40,000 bases of DNA, taken from contig CAIYTE010000168.1 of NCBI GenBank assembly GCA_903929045.1, forward strand, positions 1-40,000. Direction: 5' to 3'. This DNA comes from an uncultured Hyphomicrobiales bacterium. Its GTDB lineage: Bacteria; Pseudomonadota; Alphaproteobacteria; Rhizobiales; Xanthobacteraceae. The notes beneath the pieces were generated by a model. The model was not told where the DNA came from and did not search any database. It worked only from the letters and a program-made list of their open reading frames with translations. This document shows positions 25,792-33,338 of this stretch, one piece after another. Numbering within the stretch: position 1 is the stretch's first letter; every line of letters starts with the position of its first letter. A program made the translations under genes and the position numbers.

Positions 25792-26070
25792 CTACTTAGA
25801 AACTTGGACGAATATTGAAACGATGTCCGTCACCCACGCGACTAGTCCGAGCGGGACTGCCTTCATCAAAAGTAATCGACGCCGAACCGGGGTAAGACCT
25901 GGCTCAAGCTCATCCTGAATTAATTCTTCGAATTCGTCGTTAATATAGACGCGTAGAGGCCCGAGATTTAGCCTGAACTTACGCTTATTTTTTCTTGTCG
26001 GAACTTGTCGGGTATCATTATTCGACTGCTTTTCTTGCGCTTTTAGCTTTCGGTTCGGGATTTTCCCCAT
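25792..26070 (-). CDS. small tail-anchored-type membrane protein, 92 aa
   Basis: The first 40 residues are strongly basic and hydrophilic (GKIPNRKLKAQEKQ, PTRKNKRKFRLNLG), followed by a folded-looking VYINDEFEELIQDELEPGLTPVRRRLLLMK and a hydrophobic C-terminal segment (AVPLGLVAWVTDIVSIFVQV). That makes a basic protein anchored by its C-terminus. The ATG at 26070 is chosen because GGAGAGG stands three bases upstream; the frame is open to 26187 without support. Codon use and GC are clearly lower than in the surrounding genome. It is divergent from a ribbon-helix-helix gene. I recognise no family. Confidence 0.6.
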   Translation of the reverse strand: MGKIPNRKLKAQEKQSNNDTRQVPTRKNKRKFRLNLGPLRVYINDEFEELIQDELEPGLTPVRRRLLLMKAVPLGLVAWVTDIVSIFVQVSK

Positions 26071-26371
26071 TTGCCTCTCCAAAGACCCCACGGGCACTTC
26101 TTTAAATCGAGCGCTGGACGCATTGGACCCCTCCCAACCGCTACATTGCGATGTCGCTAACGGAACATACTTGTGCCCCAGTGTCAACGATCTTCATACT
26201 TAGTATGCTATATGTGAGCAATTTTATTGCTTATTGTCTTACTACGTATTACATCCGTTGACAAATCACCCCAATTGTATGACGATTCTCATGTCTCCCG
26301 AAGTAAGGGAGCATGCGAATTTGAGTTTTGGGACGAACTTTCTTCGCAACCATCAAAAGGGATAATCCAGG
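26071..26371. promoter_or_regulatory. AT-rich divergent control region of the islet
   Basis: The region lies between the divergent membrane-protein and RHH genes. CATACT-T-AGTATG at 26195-26207 is a perfect 13-base palindrome and a plausible operator for the small DNA-binding protein. TTGACA at 26258-26263 could be a -35 toward the RHH gene; its -10 is poor. No gene is supported here. Confidence 0.35.
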
Positions 26372-26686
26372 ATGACAACGTTAAGCGCTCTCGCAGGGGA
26401 GCGGGCGCAAGAAGATAATCCGCACCCGCAAAGGGGTCCTAATGGAGACGACGAAAGGGTAGGAAAAAGAAACCGGGTTACAGTGTCGATTTCGAATAAG
26501 AGCCTAAATGCAGTTCGGGAAATCCGAGATCTAACGGACGCAGATAGCGACAGTGAAGTATTTCGGAATGCGCTGCGGCTCTATCTGACCCTATTACGCG
26601 GTCAACAAGACGGAAAAATTGTTTATCTGCGTGATGAAAAGCAAGGCACGGTATATCCGATTGAACTCTTTCTTCCAGTCAAGTGA
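26372..26686 (+). CDS. ribbon-helix-helix-type DNA-binding protein, 104 aa
   Basis: After a hydrophilic N-terminus of about 32 residues comes a ribbon-helix-helix pattern: a basic beta strand RNRVTVSISNK, helix SLNAVREIRDLT, the turn DADSDS and helix EVFRNALRLYLTLLRGQQ, then a C-terminal YLRDEKQGTVYPIELF strand pair. RHH proteins bind DNA as dimers, often as antitoxins or autorepressors. No toxin gene follows; a strong intrinsic terminator does. The ATG at 26372 has AAGGG ten bases upstream. GC and codon use are low, matching the divergent small membrane-protein gene, so both probably arrived together. Confidence 0.7.
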   Translation: MTTLSALAGERAQEDNPHPQRGPNGDDERVGKRNRVTVSISNKSLNAVREIRDLTDADSDSEVFRNALRLYLTLLRGQQDGKIVYLRDEKQGTVYPIELFLPVK

Positions 26687-26692
26687 TTGGAT

Positions 26693-26708
26693 GCTCTTTG
26701 CAAAGAGC
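26693..26708. repeat. perfect 16-base palindrome after the RHH gene
   Basis: GCTCTTTGCAAAGAGC begins seven bases after the RHH stop codon. It has no T run, so it could be a protein binding site or an mRNA 3' structure. Confidence 0.5.
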
Positions 26709-26740
26709 GACTGCATTCCAATTTGTAATTTTTCACCCCA

Positions 26741-26785
26741 TCGACGAAGCCAAAAATAAACTTGGCTTCGTCGAATTCGTTTTAT
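26741..26785 (+). terminator. Rho-independent terminator of the RHH gene
   Basis: TCGACGAAGCCAA (26741-26753) pairs perfectly with TTGGCTTCGTCGA (26762-26774) across an eight-base AT loop, followed by ATTCGTTTTATTA. Thirteen paired bases and a T-rich tail make it strong. It insulates the islet from the DMT transporter gene. Confidence 0.85.
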
Positions 26786-26817
26786 TAGGTGAGTGATCGG
26801 TAGCATCCCGTGATCTC

Positions 26818-27714
26818 ATGAGACAGCAAACGAGCAAATCAGCCGCCATGGCCGGCATCGGCCTGATGCTGCTCGGCATCTTCTTTTTTGCCCTCAACGA
26901 TGCGCTCGGAAAATGGCTGATCGCGACCTATTCGGTCGGGCAGTTGCTGCTGGTGCGCAGCGTCGCCGGGCTGGTGTTTCTCGCGCCCTTCATCAAGCGG
27001 GAAGGGTGGGGAGCCTTCGCCACCGCGCCGCGGCCGTGGCTGCAAGTGTTGCGGCCGGTCTTCGCGACGGTCGAGGTCGCGTGCTTCTACTGGGCGCTGG
27101 CGTCGATGCCGCTCGCCGACGTGATGACGTTCTATCTCGCCGGTCCGATCTACGTCACCGCGGTGTCGCCGCTGCTGCTCGGCGAGCATGTCGGCTGGCG
27201 GCGCTGGATCGCGGTCATCGCCGGATTCGCCGGCGTGATGGTGGCGCTCAATCCGTCGGCGCAATCGCTGACGCCGGAGGCGCTCGTCGCCATTGTCGGG
27301 AGCTTTTCATTCTCGATCCTGATGGTGTGCACGCGTCTGGTGCGCGGCACGTCCGACATCGTGCTCGTGACGACGCAGACGGTGGGCGCGCTGATTTTCG
27401 GGGCCGTGGTGGCGCCGTTTACCTGGGTGGCGCTGGAATGGCGCGACACGCTGCTGCTGGCCTTGCTCGGCGTCACGGCGATGGTGGCGCATATGCTGAT
27501 CAACCGGTCCCTGGCGCTGGCGCCCGCCTCGGTCGTCGTGCCCTATCAGTACTCGACGATCTTCTGGGCAATCATTCTCGGTTTTGTTTTCTTCGGCGAT
27601 ATTCCGAGCACCGGCATGCTGATCGGCGCCGGTATCATCATCGCCGCCGGCATCTATATTTTCGTTCGTGAGCAGGCGGTGGCGAAGACCGTGGCGTCAG
27701 CGGATTTGCCTTAA
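26818..27714 (+). CDS. EamA/DMT-superfamily transporter (RhaT/YdcZ-type drug/metabolite exporter)
   Basis: This is a 298-residue inner-membrane protein with about ten hydrophobic segments in two EamA repeats. Repeat 1 runs from GIGLMLLGIFFFALNDALGKWL to about residue 145 (VGWRRWIAVIAGFAGVMVAL). Repeat 2 follows to the end (FSFSILMVCTRLV, LLLALLGVTAMVAHMLINRSLALAPASVVVPYQYSTIFWAIILGFVFFGD, and a last segment GMLIGAGIIIAAGIYIFV). The C-terminus is short and hydrophilic. Such proteins export amino acids, metabolites or drugs; the substrate cannot be predicted. It is convergent with the GNAT gene across a palindromic repeat. No good ribosome binding site precedes the ATG at 26818. Confidence 0.9.
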   Translation: MRQQTSKSAAMAGIGLMLLGIFFFALNDALGKWLIATYSVGQLLLVRSVAGLVFLAPFIKREGWGAFATAPRPWLQVLRPVFATVEVACFYWALASMPLADVMTFYLAGPIYVTAVSPLLLGEHVGWRRWIAVIAGFAGVMVALNPSAQSLTPEALVAIVGSFSFSILMVCTRLVRGTSDIVLVTTQTVGALIFGAVVAPFTWVALEWRDTLLLALLGVTAMVAHMLINRSLALAPASVVVPYQYSTIFWAIILGFVFFGDIPSTGMLIGAGIIIAAGIYIFVREQAVAKTVASADLP

Positions 27715-27731
27715 GCAACTGAGCCCATCAC

Positions 27732-27804
27732 TGTCATCGCCCGCGTAGGCGGGCGATCCAGCACTTACAAAGAGCTGGATGCCCCGCCTTCGCGGGGCAT
27801 GACA
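27732..27804. repeat. intergenic palindrome, GTCAT-ended family
   Basis: TGTCATCGCCCGC (27732-27744) is answered by GCGGGGCATGACA (27792-27804), with inner GATCCAGC / GAGCTGGAT arms. It separates the convergent DMT and GNAT genes. The style matches the repeat at 21627-21746. Confidence 0.7.
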
Positions 27805-27823
27805 CCGATGTTGTCGTGGCGGT

Positions 27824-28429
27824 TTACGACACTTTCTTCATCCGGCCCCAGGTCTTGAGCGCCAACCAGATGCCGCGTTCGAGCCGGAAGCGGTCGACCG
27901 GCGCGGACGAGTTGATGGCGCGGATGCGGCACAGGCCGACACCGGTCCACTGGAAGCCGCACTTCTCCAGCACGCGGCGCGATTTCGGATTGGTGACGCG
28001 CGCGGCGGCGGACAGCGCGGCATGTCCGAGATCGGCGAAGGCGTAGTCGATCACGGCGTGCAGCGCCTCGGTGGCGTAGCCCTGGCCCCAGTGTTCGACA
28101 CCCAGCCAATAGCCAAGTTCCGGCGCCTGTTCCTTGTCCTGCATCGTCAGGCCGCACGCGCCGATGATGGTCTCGTCGCGCAATGTGATGAGGAACACGG
28201 CTTCGCCGTCCGGCTTGTTGGCGCCGGCGATAAAACTCTCTGCGTCCGCTTTACGGTACGGATGCGGAATACGTGCAACGTTTTCGGCAATGCGGCGGTC
28301 GTTGACCAGCGCTGCTACCGCTTTAGCGTCCTCAAGAAGCGGTGCACGCAAAGTCAGCCGCTTGGTCTCGAGGACGGGGATACACGCCTCTCGGAAACTC
28401 TGGCTTGGGCATTCTTCCAGCAAGGTCAT
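27824..28429 (-). CDS. GNAT-family N-acetyltransferase (RimJ/RimL-like)
   Basis: The 201-residue protein opens with the RimJ-type VLETKRLTLRAPLLEDAKAVAALVND and contains the acetyl-CoA binding region ELGYWLGVEHWGQGYATEALHAVIDYAF (Q-x-x-G-x-A equivalent QGYATE) and the closing NPKSRRVLEKCGFQWTG. A GNAT gene directly downstream of rpmA is a usual feature of Hyphomicrobiales, so this is part of the conserved cluster. The substrate, perhaps a protein N-terminus or a small amine, is unknown. GGAG lies nine bases before the ATG at 28429. It is separated from rpmA by two hairpins. Confidence 0.9.
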   Translation of the reverse strand: MTLLEECPSQSFREACIPVLETKRLTLRAPLLEDAKAVAALVNDRRIAENVARIPHPYRKADAESFIAGANKPDGEAVFLITLRDETIIGACGLTMQDKEQAPELGYWLGVEHWGQGYATEALHAVIDYAFADLGHAALSAAARVTNPKSRRVLEKCGFQWTGVGLCRIRAINSSAPVDRFRLERGIWLALKTWGRMKKVS

Positions 28430-28447
28430 GGCACGGGCTCCAATTGA

Positions 28448-28510
28448 GGACTCGGGAATTCGAGTCCAGAAATGCGAAGAGGGGGAGCCGGTTCACCCGT
28501 CTCCCCCTCT
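28448..28510 (-). terminator. two hairpins between rpmA and the GNAT gene
   Basis: GGACTCG / CGAGTCC (28448-28454 with 28461-28467) and AGAGGGGGAG / CTCCCCCTCT (28478-28487 with 28501-28510). The second is a ten-base stem; on the minus strand it is followed by TCGCATTTC rather than a pure T run. It probably reduces read-through from rplU-rpmA. Confidence 0.5.
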
Positions 28511-28573
28511 CGAAGCCCATGAGCCCCGCCGGTTTGACTAGATGACCGGCAGACCTCGATTTTTGGTCTACCT

Positions 28574-28843
28574 TTACTCGGCCGCTGCCACCATCGGTAC
28601 GATGGAGACGTAGGTGCGGCCTTTGGTTTTGGTTGCGAACTGAACTTTGCCGTCGACGAGCGCGAACAACGTATGGTCTTTGCCCATGCCGACGTTACGG
28701 CCGGGGTGCCACACGGTACCGCGCTGACGAACGAGGATGTTCCCGGCGATCGCGGCCTGGCCGCCCGCCTTCTTCAGACCCAAGCGACGGCCGTCGCTGT
28801 CGCGACCGTTGCGTGAAGATCCGCCTGCCTTCTTATGTGCCAT
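28574..28843 (-). CDS. rpmA: 50S ribosomal protein L27
   Basis: L27 reaches the peptidyl-transferase centre of the large subunit. The 89-residue sequence is canonical: [22 protein letters not shown] at the start, then [34 protein letters not shown]. The N-terminus starts directly with AHKKAGG, so no cleavable Firmicutes-type extension exists. It follows rplU by 68 bases on the same strand, which is the near-universal arrangement. Confidence 0.98.
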   Translation of the reverse strand: MAHKKAGGSSRNGRDSDGRRLGLKKAGGQAAIAGNILVRQRGTVWHPGRNVGMGKDHTLFALVDGKVQFATKTKGRTYVSIVPMVAAAE

Positions 28844-28911
28844 CGAAGTGCTCTCTGATTTCGCCGGTTACGTACACCGATTCCGCGAGGGAATCATCTC
28901 ACTTTTTCTTG

Positions 28912-29367
28912 CTACTTCTTGCCCTTGGCAGCAGGTTTCTTGCGGGCCGGCTTGGCGGCCTTTTTCGCGGGCTTTTTGGCTTCCGTCGCCTCGCCCTCGG
29001 CTTTCACCTTGGGTTCGCGCTTCGGACGTGCCGGCGGCTCTTTCGCGGGCTTGGCGCCGTTGGTCAGGATTTCGGTGATGCGGATCACCGAGAATTCGTG
29101 ACGCGAGCCGCGCTTGCGGCGCGAATTCTTGCGCCGGCGCTTCTTGAAGGCGATGACCTTGTCGCCGCGCGTGTGCTGAAGCACCTCGCCGGCCACCATC
29201 GCGCCCGAAACCGTCGGGGCGCCGACCTGCGGGGTGTCGCCACCCAGCAGAAGAACTTCGCCGAATTCGATAACCTTGCCAGCCTCGACCGCGACGCGAT
29301 CGATCTGGATGACATCTTCGGCCGCGACGCGGTACTGCTTACCGCCGGCCTTAATGACTGCGAACAT
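28912..29367 (-). CDS. rplU: 50S ribosomal protein L21 with Lys/Ala-rich C-terminal extension
   Basis: L21 binds 23S rRNA. The first ~103 residues are standard (MFAVIKAGGKQYRVAAEDVIQIDR, then VIAFKKRRRKNSRRKRGSRHEFSVIRITEI). The remaining ~48 residues are a Lys/Ala/Pro-rich tail (AKKPAKKAAKPARKKPAAKGKK), longer than in enterobacteria but common in alphaproteobacteria. A GAGGAAA ribosome binding site precedes the ATG. It heads the minus-strand cluster, downstream of a terminator that separates it from the response-regulator gene. Confidence 0.97.
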   Translation of the reverse strand: MFAVIKAGGKQYRVAAEDVIQIDRVAVEAGKVIEFGEVLLLGGDTPQVGAPTVSGAMVAGEVLQHTRGDKVIAFKKRRRKNSRRKRGSRHEFSVIRITEILTNGAKPAKEPPARPKREPKVKAEGEATEAKKPAKKAAKPARKKPAAKGKK

Positions 29368-29464
29368 CGTTTTTTCCTCAGTGTTCGTTTCCAGCCTCGG
29401 ACTATTCCGGGCCGGCTTCTTTCAGTCGGATTTTGCTTGTGTTTTGAAGGACTTAAGAGTCCTC

Positions 29465-29493
29465 AAAAAAGCATGCGGACCCAAAGGGTCCGC
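29465..29493 (-). terminator. Rho-independent terminator after the response-regulator gene
   Basis: On the minus strand GCGGACCC and GGGTCCGC form a perfect eight-base stem with a TTT loop (29475-29493), followed by ATGC and TTTTTT (29470-29465). It separates the two-component genes from rplU. Confidence 0.8.
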
Positions 29494-29614
29494 AATGGCA
29501 GGGTTATGGGGGGCAAACGACCGAAATGTCAAGAAATCCGGTCTTCCCCGTGCCTGCCGGCCTTCCGGGAGCCTTAACCGGCACCCTGCCCCTGAAACGG
29601 CGGCGGGAGCGGCT

Positions 29615-30355
29615 TTACGAGGCCTTGGCCGTCGCGGCGGGCGCCGTGGCGTTATCGCTTTCGCCGGAATGGGCAAGGCGATAACCGACGCCGAGCTCGG
29701 TCACCAGGATCTTGGGCGAGTCCGCGTTCGGCTCGATCTTCTGGCGCAGCTTGCGCACGAAGATGCGCAGGTAATGCGTGTCGTGAACGTGGATCGAGCC
29801 CCAGACTTCCTTCAGGAGATGCTGGTGCGTGACGACGTTGCCGGCGTGCTGCGCCAGCACTTGCAGCAAGCGATATTCCTTCGGCGTCAGCGTCAGGCGC
29901 TTGTCGTTGAGCGTGACGGCGCGGACGGCGAGATCGATGGTGAGCGGGCCGACCGTGACGGTGGGTTCGCCGCTCGCCGCGCGCATCTGGCGGCGCAGCG
30001 CCACGCGCACGCGGGCCAGCAATTCGGCCATGCCGAAAGGCTTAACGACATAATCGTCGGCGCCGAGTTCGAGCAGCCGCACTTTTTCGGGCTCGCTGGA
30101 GCGCACCGACAGTACGATGATCGGCACCGTCGACCACGAGCGGATGCGCTCGACCACGTCGGCGCCGTCCATGTCGGGCAGGCCCAAATCAGCGATCACG
30201 AGGTCGATCGGCCGCAAGGTGGCCGAACGGATCGCTTCGGCGCCGGTGCCGGCTTCGTGCACGACGAAACCGTTAAGCTCGAAACCGGTGCGAAGAAACC
30301 GGCGAATTTGAATCTCGTCATCGACGACGAGCACGATCGGAGAGGGCTCACTCAT
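29615..30355 (-). CDS. OmpR/KdpE-family response regulator
   Basis: The receiver domain shows the acidic pair in VLVVDDEIQIRRFL, the phosphorylated aspartate in DLVIADLGLPDMDG (Asp56), IIVLSVRSSEPEKV and the VKPFGMAELLARVRVALRR lysine region. The C-terminal winged helix has the KdpE-like LTLTPKEYRLLQVLAQHAGNVVTH and LLKEVWG...YLRIFVRKLRQKIE. The ATG at 30355 (MSEPSP) is preferred; an ATG at 30361 adds two residues. Both overlap the end of the kinase gene, so the pair is translationally coupled. KdpE would activate kdpFABC potassium transport, but those genes are not in the window. Confidence 0.92.
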   Translation of the reverse strand: MSEPSPIVLVVDDEIQIRRFLRTGFELNGFVVHEAGTGAEAIRSATLRPIDLVIADLGLPDMDGADVVERIRSWSTVPIIVLSVRSSEPEKVRLLELGADDYVVKPFGMAELLARVRVALRRQMRAASGEPTVTVGPLTIDLAVRAVTLNDKRLTLTPKEYRLLQVLAQHAGNVVTHQHLLKEVWGSIHVHDTHYLRIFVRKLRQKIEPNADSPKILVTELGVGYRLAHSGESDNATAPAATAKAS

Positions 30356-31931
30356 CTGCATCGCTTTCCAGTTGGGGGACGTTTGCTTGCGTCACCGGAA
30401 GCTCGATTGCCACCGTGGTGCCGAGACCTGGCCCCTCGCTGACGGCGTTCATCTTACCACCATTTGCGGCAATAAAAGCATTGGCAATCCAGAGGCCCAG
30501 ACCCGAGCCGCTGGTGGTGGCCGCATGCCGGGGGCCGCGCACGAAACGGTCCCAGATTTGGGCGGTTTCGGCCTCGGTCAGGCCGGATCCCTGGTCGGTA
30601 ACGCTGAGCACCATGCGGCCGTCGCGGGCCCGGGCGGCGACGGCGATGTGGGAACCGGAATCGGAGTATTTCGCGGCATTATCGAAAATCTGCACCAAGG
30701 CCTGCTGCACCAGCACCGCATCGACATGGAGGAGCGGTAGGTCCGGCGGCAGGTTGAGTGTGACCCGGCGGCCGGCCAGGCGCTGGCGGCAGCGCTCGAT
30801 CGCGGAGTTGATGATGTCCTCGGGATCGGCCCATTCGGTGTGCGGCTTGATGCCGTCGCTGCTGATACGCGCCGAGTCGAGCAGGTTCTGGATGTCGTTG
30901 TTGAGGCGTTCGGCCTCGTTACGCACGTCCAGCACCAGTGCCTGGAGTTTCTTTTCTCGCGCCAGCGCCGGCGCCTCCATGAGCACGGTGGCGGCGCCGA
31001 GGATCGAGGCCAAAGGTGTGCGCAGCTCATGGCTGACCGAACCGATCAGGGCTTCGCGCAACTGATCGGTCTGCGAGCGCATGCGCGCTTCGCTGATGGC
31101 ATGCGCGACGCCGAGGCGCTCCAGAGTCGCGGTGGCGTCCGCCAGCACTTCGTCGATCCGCACGCGAAGGTCGTCGATGGCGTCCTGGGTTTCGCGCCCG
31201 AGATTGACGGCGATGACGCCGAATTCCGGGCTTTTGTGCGACACCGCGCGGATCAGCCAGACCTCGCCATTCGCGGCCGTCAGAATGGTGCCGCCGGCAT
31301 CATGCCGTCCGCCCGCGACTTCATTGACTTCGGCGAGCGCCTCGGGCGGCACCGCCACGGCATTGCGCCGGCCGTTGGCGATGACCGCGTCGCGCATGCC
31401 GGCGAACAGCACGACCTTGTGCTGCATGATGGCGGTGAGGTGGTTTTCGATCGCGGCGTGAATGTCGGCGACATCGAACGACATCGCCAGCCGGCGCGAG
31501 AAGGCATAGAGGTCGCGCAAACCGATTTCGCGCTGGCGCGCCATTTCGAGTTGCCGCTTGAGGCGGGTGGCCAACTGGCTGACGACGACGGCGACGAAAA
31601 TGAACAGCGAAAGGTTGAGGACCTCGAGTGGGTCGGCGATGCGGAAGCTGTAGAGCGGCTCGTAGAAGAAGAAGGCCGAGGCGATGACGCCGCCGACCGC
31701 CGCGACAATGGCCGAAACGACGCCCCAGCGGGTCGCGGCGATAATGACCGGGATCAGGTAGACGACGGAACCGTGCTCGAGGCCGGTTTCCCGGATGATG
31801 CCGTAGAGCAGCAGAGTCAGGCCGGCGACCAGCAGCAGAGTGCCGCCAATGCCGGGCAATTCCTTGCGAATACGGTCGAATATGAGGTTCGCGGGCATCG
31901 GAATATCGGGTTTTACCGCTGCTTTCGGCAT
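30348..31931 (-). CDS. KdpD-like sensor histidine kinase lacking the N-terminal KdpD/Usp domains
   Basis: The product is about 527 residues. It begins with four hydrophobic segments of the DUF4118 type (IGGTLLLVAGLTLLLYGII, VVYLIPVIIAATRWG, VSAIVAAVGGVIASAFFFYEP, LNLSLFIFVAVVVSQLATRL), then a GAF-like region, a HisKA helix with the phosphorylated histidine in SVSHELRTPLASILG (about His301) and an HATPase domain (ALVQIFDNAAKYS, VTDQGSGLT, SGLGLWIANAFIAANGG). Full-length KdpD has about 370 extra N-terminal residues that bind c-di-AMP and universal-stress ligands; these are absent. The start at 31931 is tentative, with no clear ribosome binding site. Confidence 0.9.
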   Translation of the reverse strand: MPKAAVKPDIPMPANLIFDRIRKELPGIGGTLLLVAGLTLLLYGIIRETGLEHGSVVYLIPVIIAATRWGVVSAIVAAVGGVIASAFFFYEPLYSFRIADPLEVLNLSLFIFVAVVVSQLATRLKRQLEMARQREIGLRDLYAFSRRLAMSFDVADIHAAIENHLTAIMQHKVVLFAGMRDAVIANGRRNAVAVPPEALAEVNEVAGGRHDAGGTILTAANGEVWLIRAVSHKSPEFGVIAVNLGRETQDAIDDLRVRIDEVLADATATLERLGVAHAISEARMRSQTDQLREALIGSVSHELRTPLASILGAATVLMEAPALAREKKLQALVLDVRNEAERLNNDIQNLLDSARISSDGIKPHTEWADPEDIINSAIERCRQRLAGRRVTLNLPPDLPLLHVDAVLVQQALVQIFDNAAKYSDSGSHIAVAARARDGRMVLSVTDQGSGLTEAETAQIWDRFVRGPRHAATTSGSGLGLWIANAFIAANGGKMNAVSEGPGLGTTVAIELPVTQANVPQLESDADE

Positions 31932-32037
31932 TTGACGGAATATAGCGCGCGCGGGGCGCGTCTGTCCCTTGTCACCCTTGGCGTGCTTGGTTACATAGCG
32001 CCGTTCATTCGGGCCTTTTGGGCCCGTTTTGGGCTCC

Positions 32038-32127
32038 GGAGAGGTGGCAGAGCGGTTGAATGCACCGCACTCGAAATGCGGCATGGGTGCAAGCCCATCG
32101 GGGGTTCGAATCCCTCCCTCTCCGCCA
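32038..32127 (+). tRNA. tRNA-Ser (anticodon CGA)
   Basis: This is a 90-base class II tRNA with encoded CCA. The acceptor GGAGAGG (32038-32044) pairs with CCTCTCC (32117-32123), followed by G and CCA. The D arm begins GGCAGAGCGG; the anticodon stem CCGCA/TGCGG encloses CTCGAAA, giving anticodon CGA, which reads UCG serine codons. The variable arm is long, as expected for serine, and the T loop is GTTCGAATC. It is transcribed opposite to the flanking kinase and LysR genes and marks the left border of the catabolic block. Confidence 0.97.
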
Positions 32128-32159
32128 GTTTTCTTGAATATTTGAGTGATGAGCCGGCG

Positions 32160-33197
32160 CTAGCCGTTGCGCTTGGCCTCAGGGGCTTTCTTTGCGACCG
32201 ACGCACCCGGACCGGGCTTTCGCCCGTCGCGGGCAGGCGCCTCTGGAAAGCTTTTCCCGAATCCCGACTGTGTCGACGCGATGAAGTGATCGACCAGCGG
32301 GCTCAGCGTGCGATTCTTCAGCGTGACGATGGCAACGGCGTAGGGTGTCTTCGGCAACTCGATGCGCAGCTCTTTCAAGCCGAAGCGCTCCCGATGCAGG
32401 CGCAGCACCGACTGCGGCAGCGCGCTGACGAAACGGCCGGTCGCCAGCAGATGCAGACGCAAATGGATTGAATAGGTCTTCAACATCGTGCGCGGCGGCG
32501 GCAGGCCGCGCGCGGCGAAGGCCTTGGGCAACACGTCCTCACCCCAGCCAGACGGCAGCACGATCCACGGCGCGTCCTTGAGATCGGTGAGATACGGCTG
32601 CCGCAGTTTGGCCCAAGGGCTGTTGGCGCCGACAACGACGCTGAGGCGGTCCTCGAACAGTTTCGTGATTCTGAAATCGTCGGATGCGGCGAGGCTCTTC
32701 AACCCGGGGCCGTCGCGCGCCAGCACGAGATCGATACTGCGGTCGCGCAGCTTGGCCGCGGCCGCGTCGCCGGCGAAGGTCTCGACTTCGAGCAGGACGC
32801 CGGGCCAGCGGCTGGAGAAGGCGTCGATCGCCGCGGGCAGCACGGAGGCGGCGAGGGTCTCCGGACAACCGATGCGGATTTCGCCGACGCCTTCGCTCTT
32901 GAGGTAGTCGATCTCCTGGATGCCGAGGCGCAGCTCGTCGAAGGCTGCCTTGCCGCGGCGGATCAGCGCCTGGCCGTAGATCGTCGCCTCGACGCCGCGG
33001 CGGCTGCGGTCGAACAGCCGCACGCCCAGCTCCTGTTCGACGTCCGCGATCATCTGCGACACGGCGGACTGCGTCACCCGCAATGTCTCGGCGGCTTTCG
33101 CCATGCTGCCGCAGTCGGCGACGGCAAAGACGACGTGCAGGTCGCGCAGCCGCAGCCTGCGGCCGATCTTGCGCTCCCAGTCGTGATCCTGAGCCAT
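32160..33197 (-). CDS. LysR-family transcriptional regulator
   Basis: The N-terminal winged helix-turn-helix is typical: LRDLHVVFAVADCGSMAKAAETLRVTQSAVSQMIADVEQELGVRLFDRSRRGVEAT in its usual place at residues 17-72. The remaining 250 residues form the periplasmic-binding-like effector domain (GEIRIGCPETLAASVLP, IDLVLARDGPG, LSVVVGANSPW). The C-terminal 30 residues are Lys/Ala/Pro-rich and probably disordered. It is divergent from a Bug receptor gene (141 bases), so it very likely controls that gene and the following catabolic genes in response to the substrate or a breakdown product. Confidence 0.93.
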   Translation of the reverse strand: MAQDHDWERKIGRRLRLRDLHVVFAVADCGSMAKAAETLRVTQSAVSQMIADVEQELGVRLFDRSRRGVEATIYGQALIRRGKAAFDELRLGIQEIDYLKSEGVGEIRIGCPETLAASVLPAAIDAFSSRWPGVLLEVETFAGDAAAAKLRDRSIDLVLARDGPGLKSLAASDDFRITKLFEDRLSVVVGANSPWAKLRQPYLTDLKDAPWIVLPSGWGEDVLPKAFAARGLPPPRTMLKTYSIHLRLHLLATGRFVSALPQSVLRLHRERFGLKELRIELPKTPYAVAIVTLKNRTLSPLVDHFIASTQSGFGKSFPEAPARDGRKPGPGASVAKKAPEAKRNG

Positions 33198-33338
33198 TAG
33201 CTTTTCCTAATACTGTGATCATGTTTTTCCACCTATCGCTAATACGTGCAAGCGGCTACCCGGATGGTCCGGGTCCGCGTGAGGGCACCATCAGAGTGCC
33301 GATACGGCCGCCGCACCGTTCCGGTTGGAGGATCACTC
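33198..33338. promoter_or_regulatory. divergent promoter region, LysR regulator / Bug receptor
   Basis: The heptamer CTAATAC occurs twice (33207-33213 and 33239-33245), 32 bases apart, about three helical turns on the same face. TGATCA lies between them. The layout suits a LysR tetramer, but no promoter hexamers are clear. The Bug ribosome binding site GGAGGA is at 33326-33331. Confidence 0.4.

Noticed and set aside
29368..29460. L21-type autoregulatory leader upstream of rplU
   Set aside because: The only clear structure upstream (29465-29493) is a standard terminator that fits the end of the response-regulator gene; I could not make out a separate leader fold.
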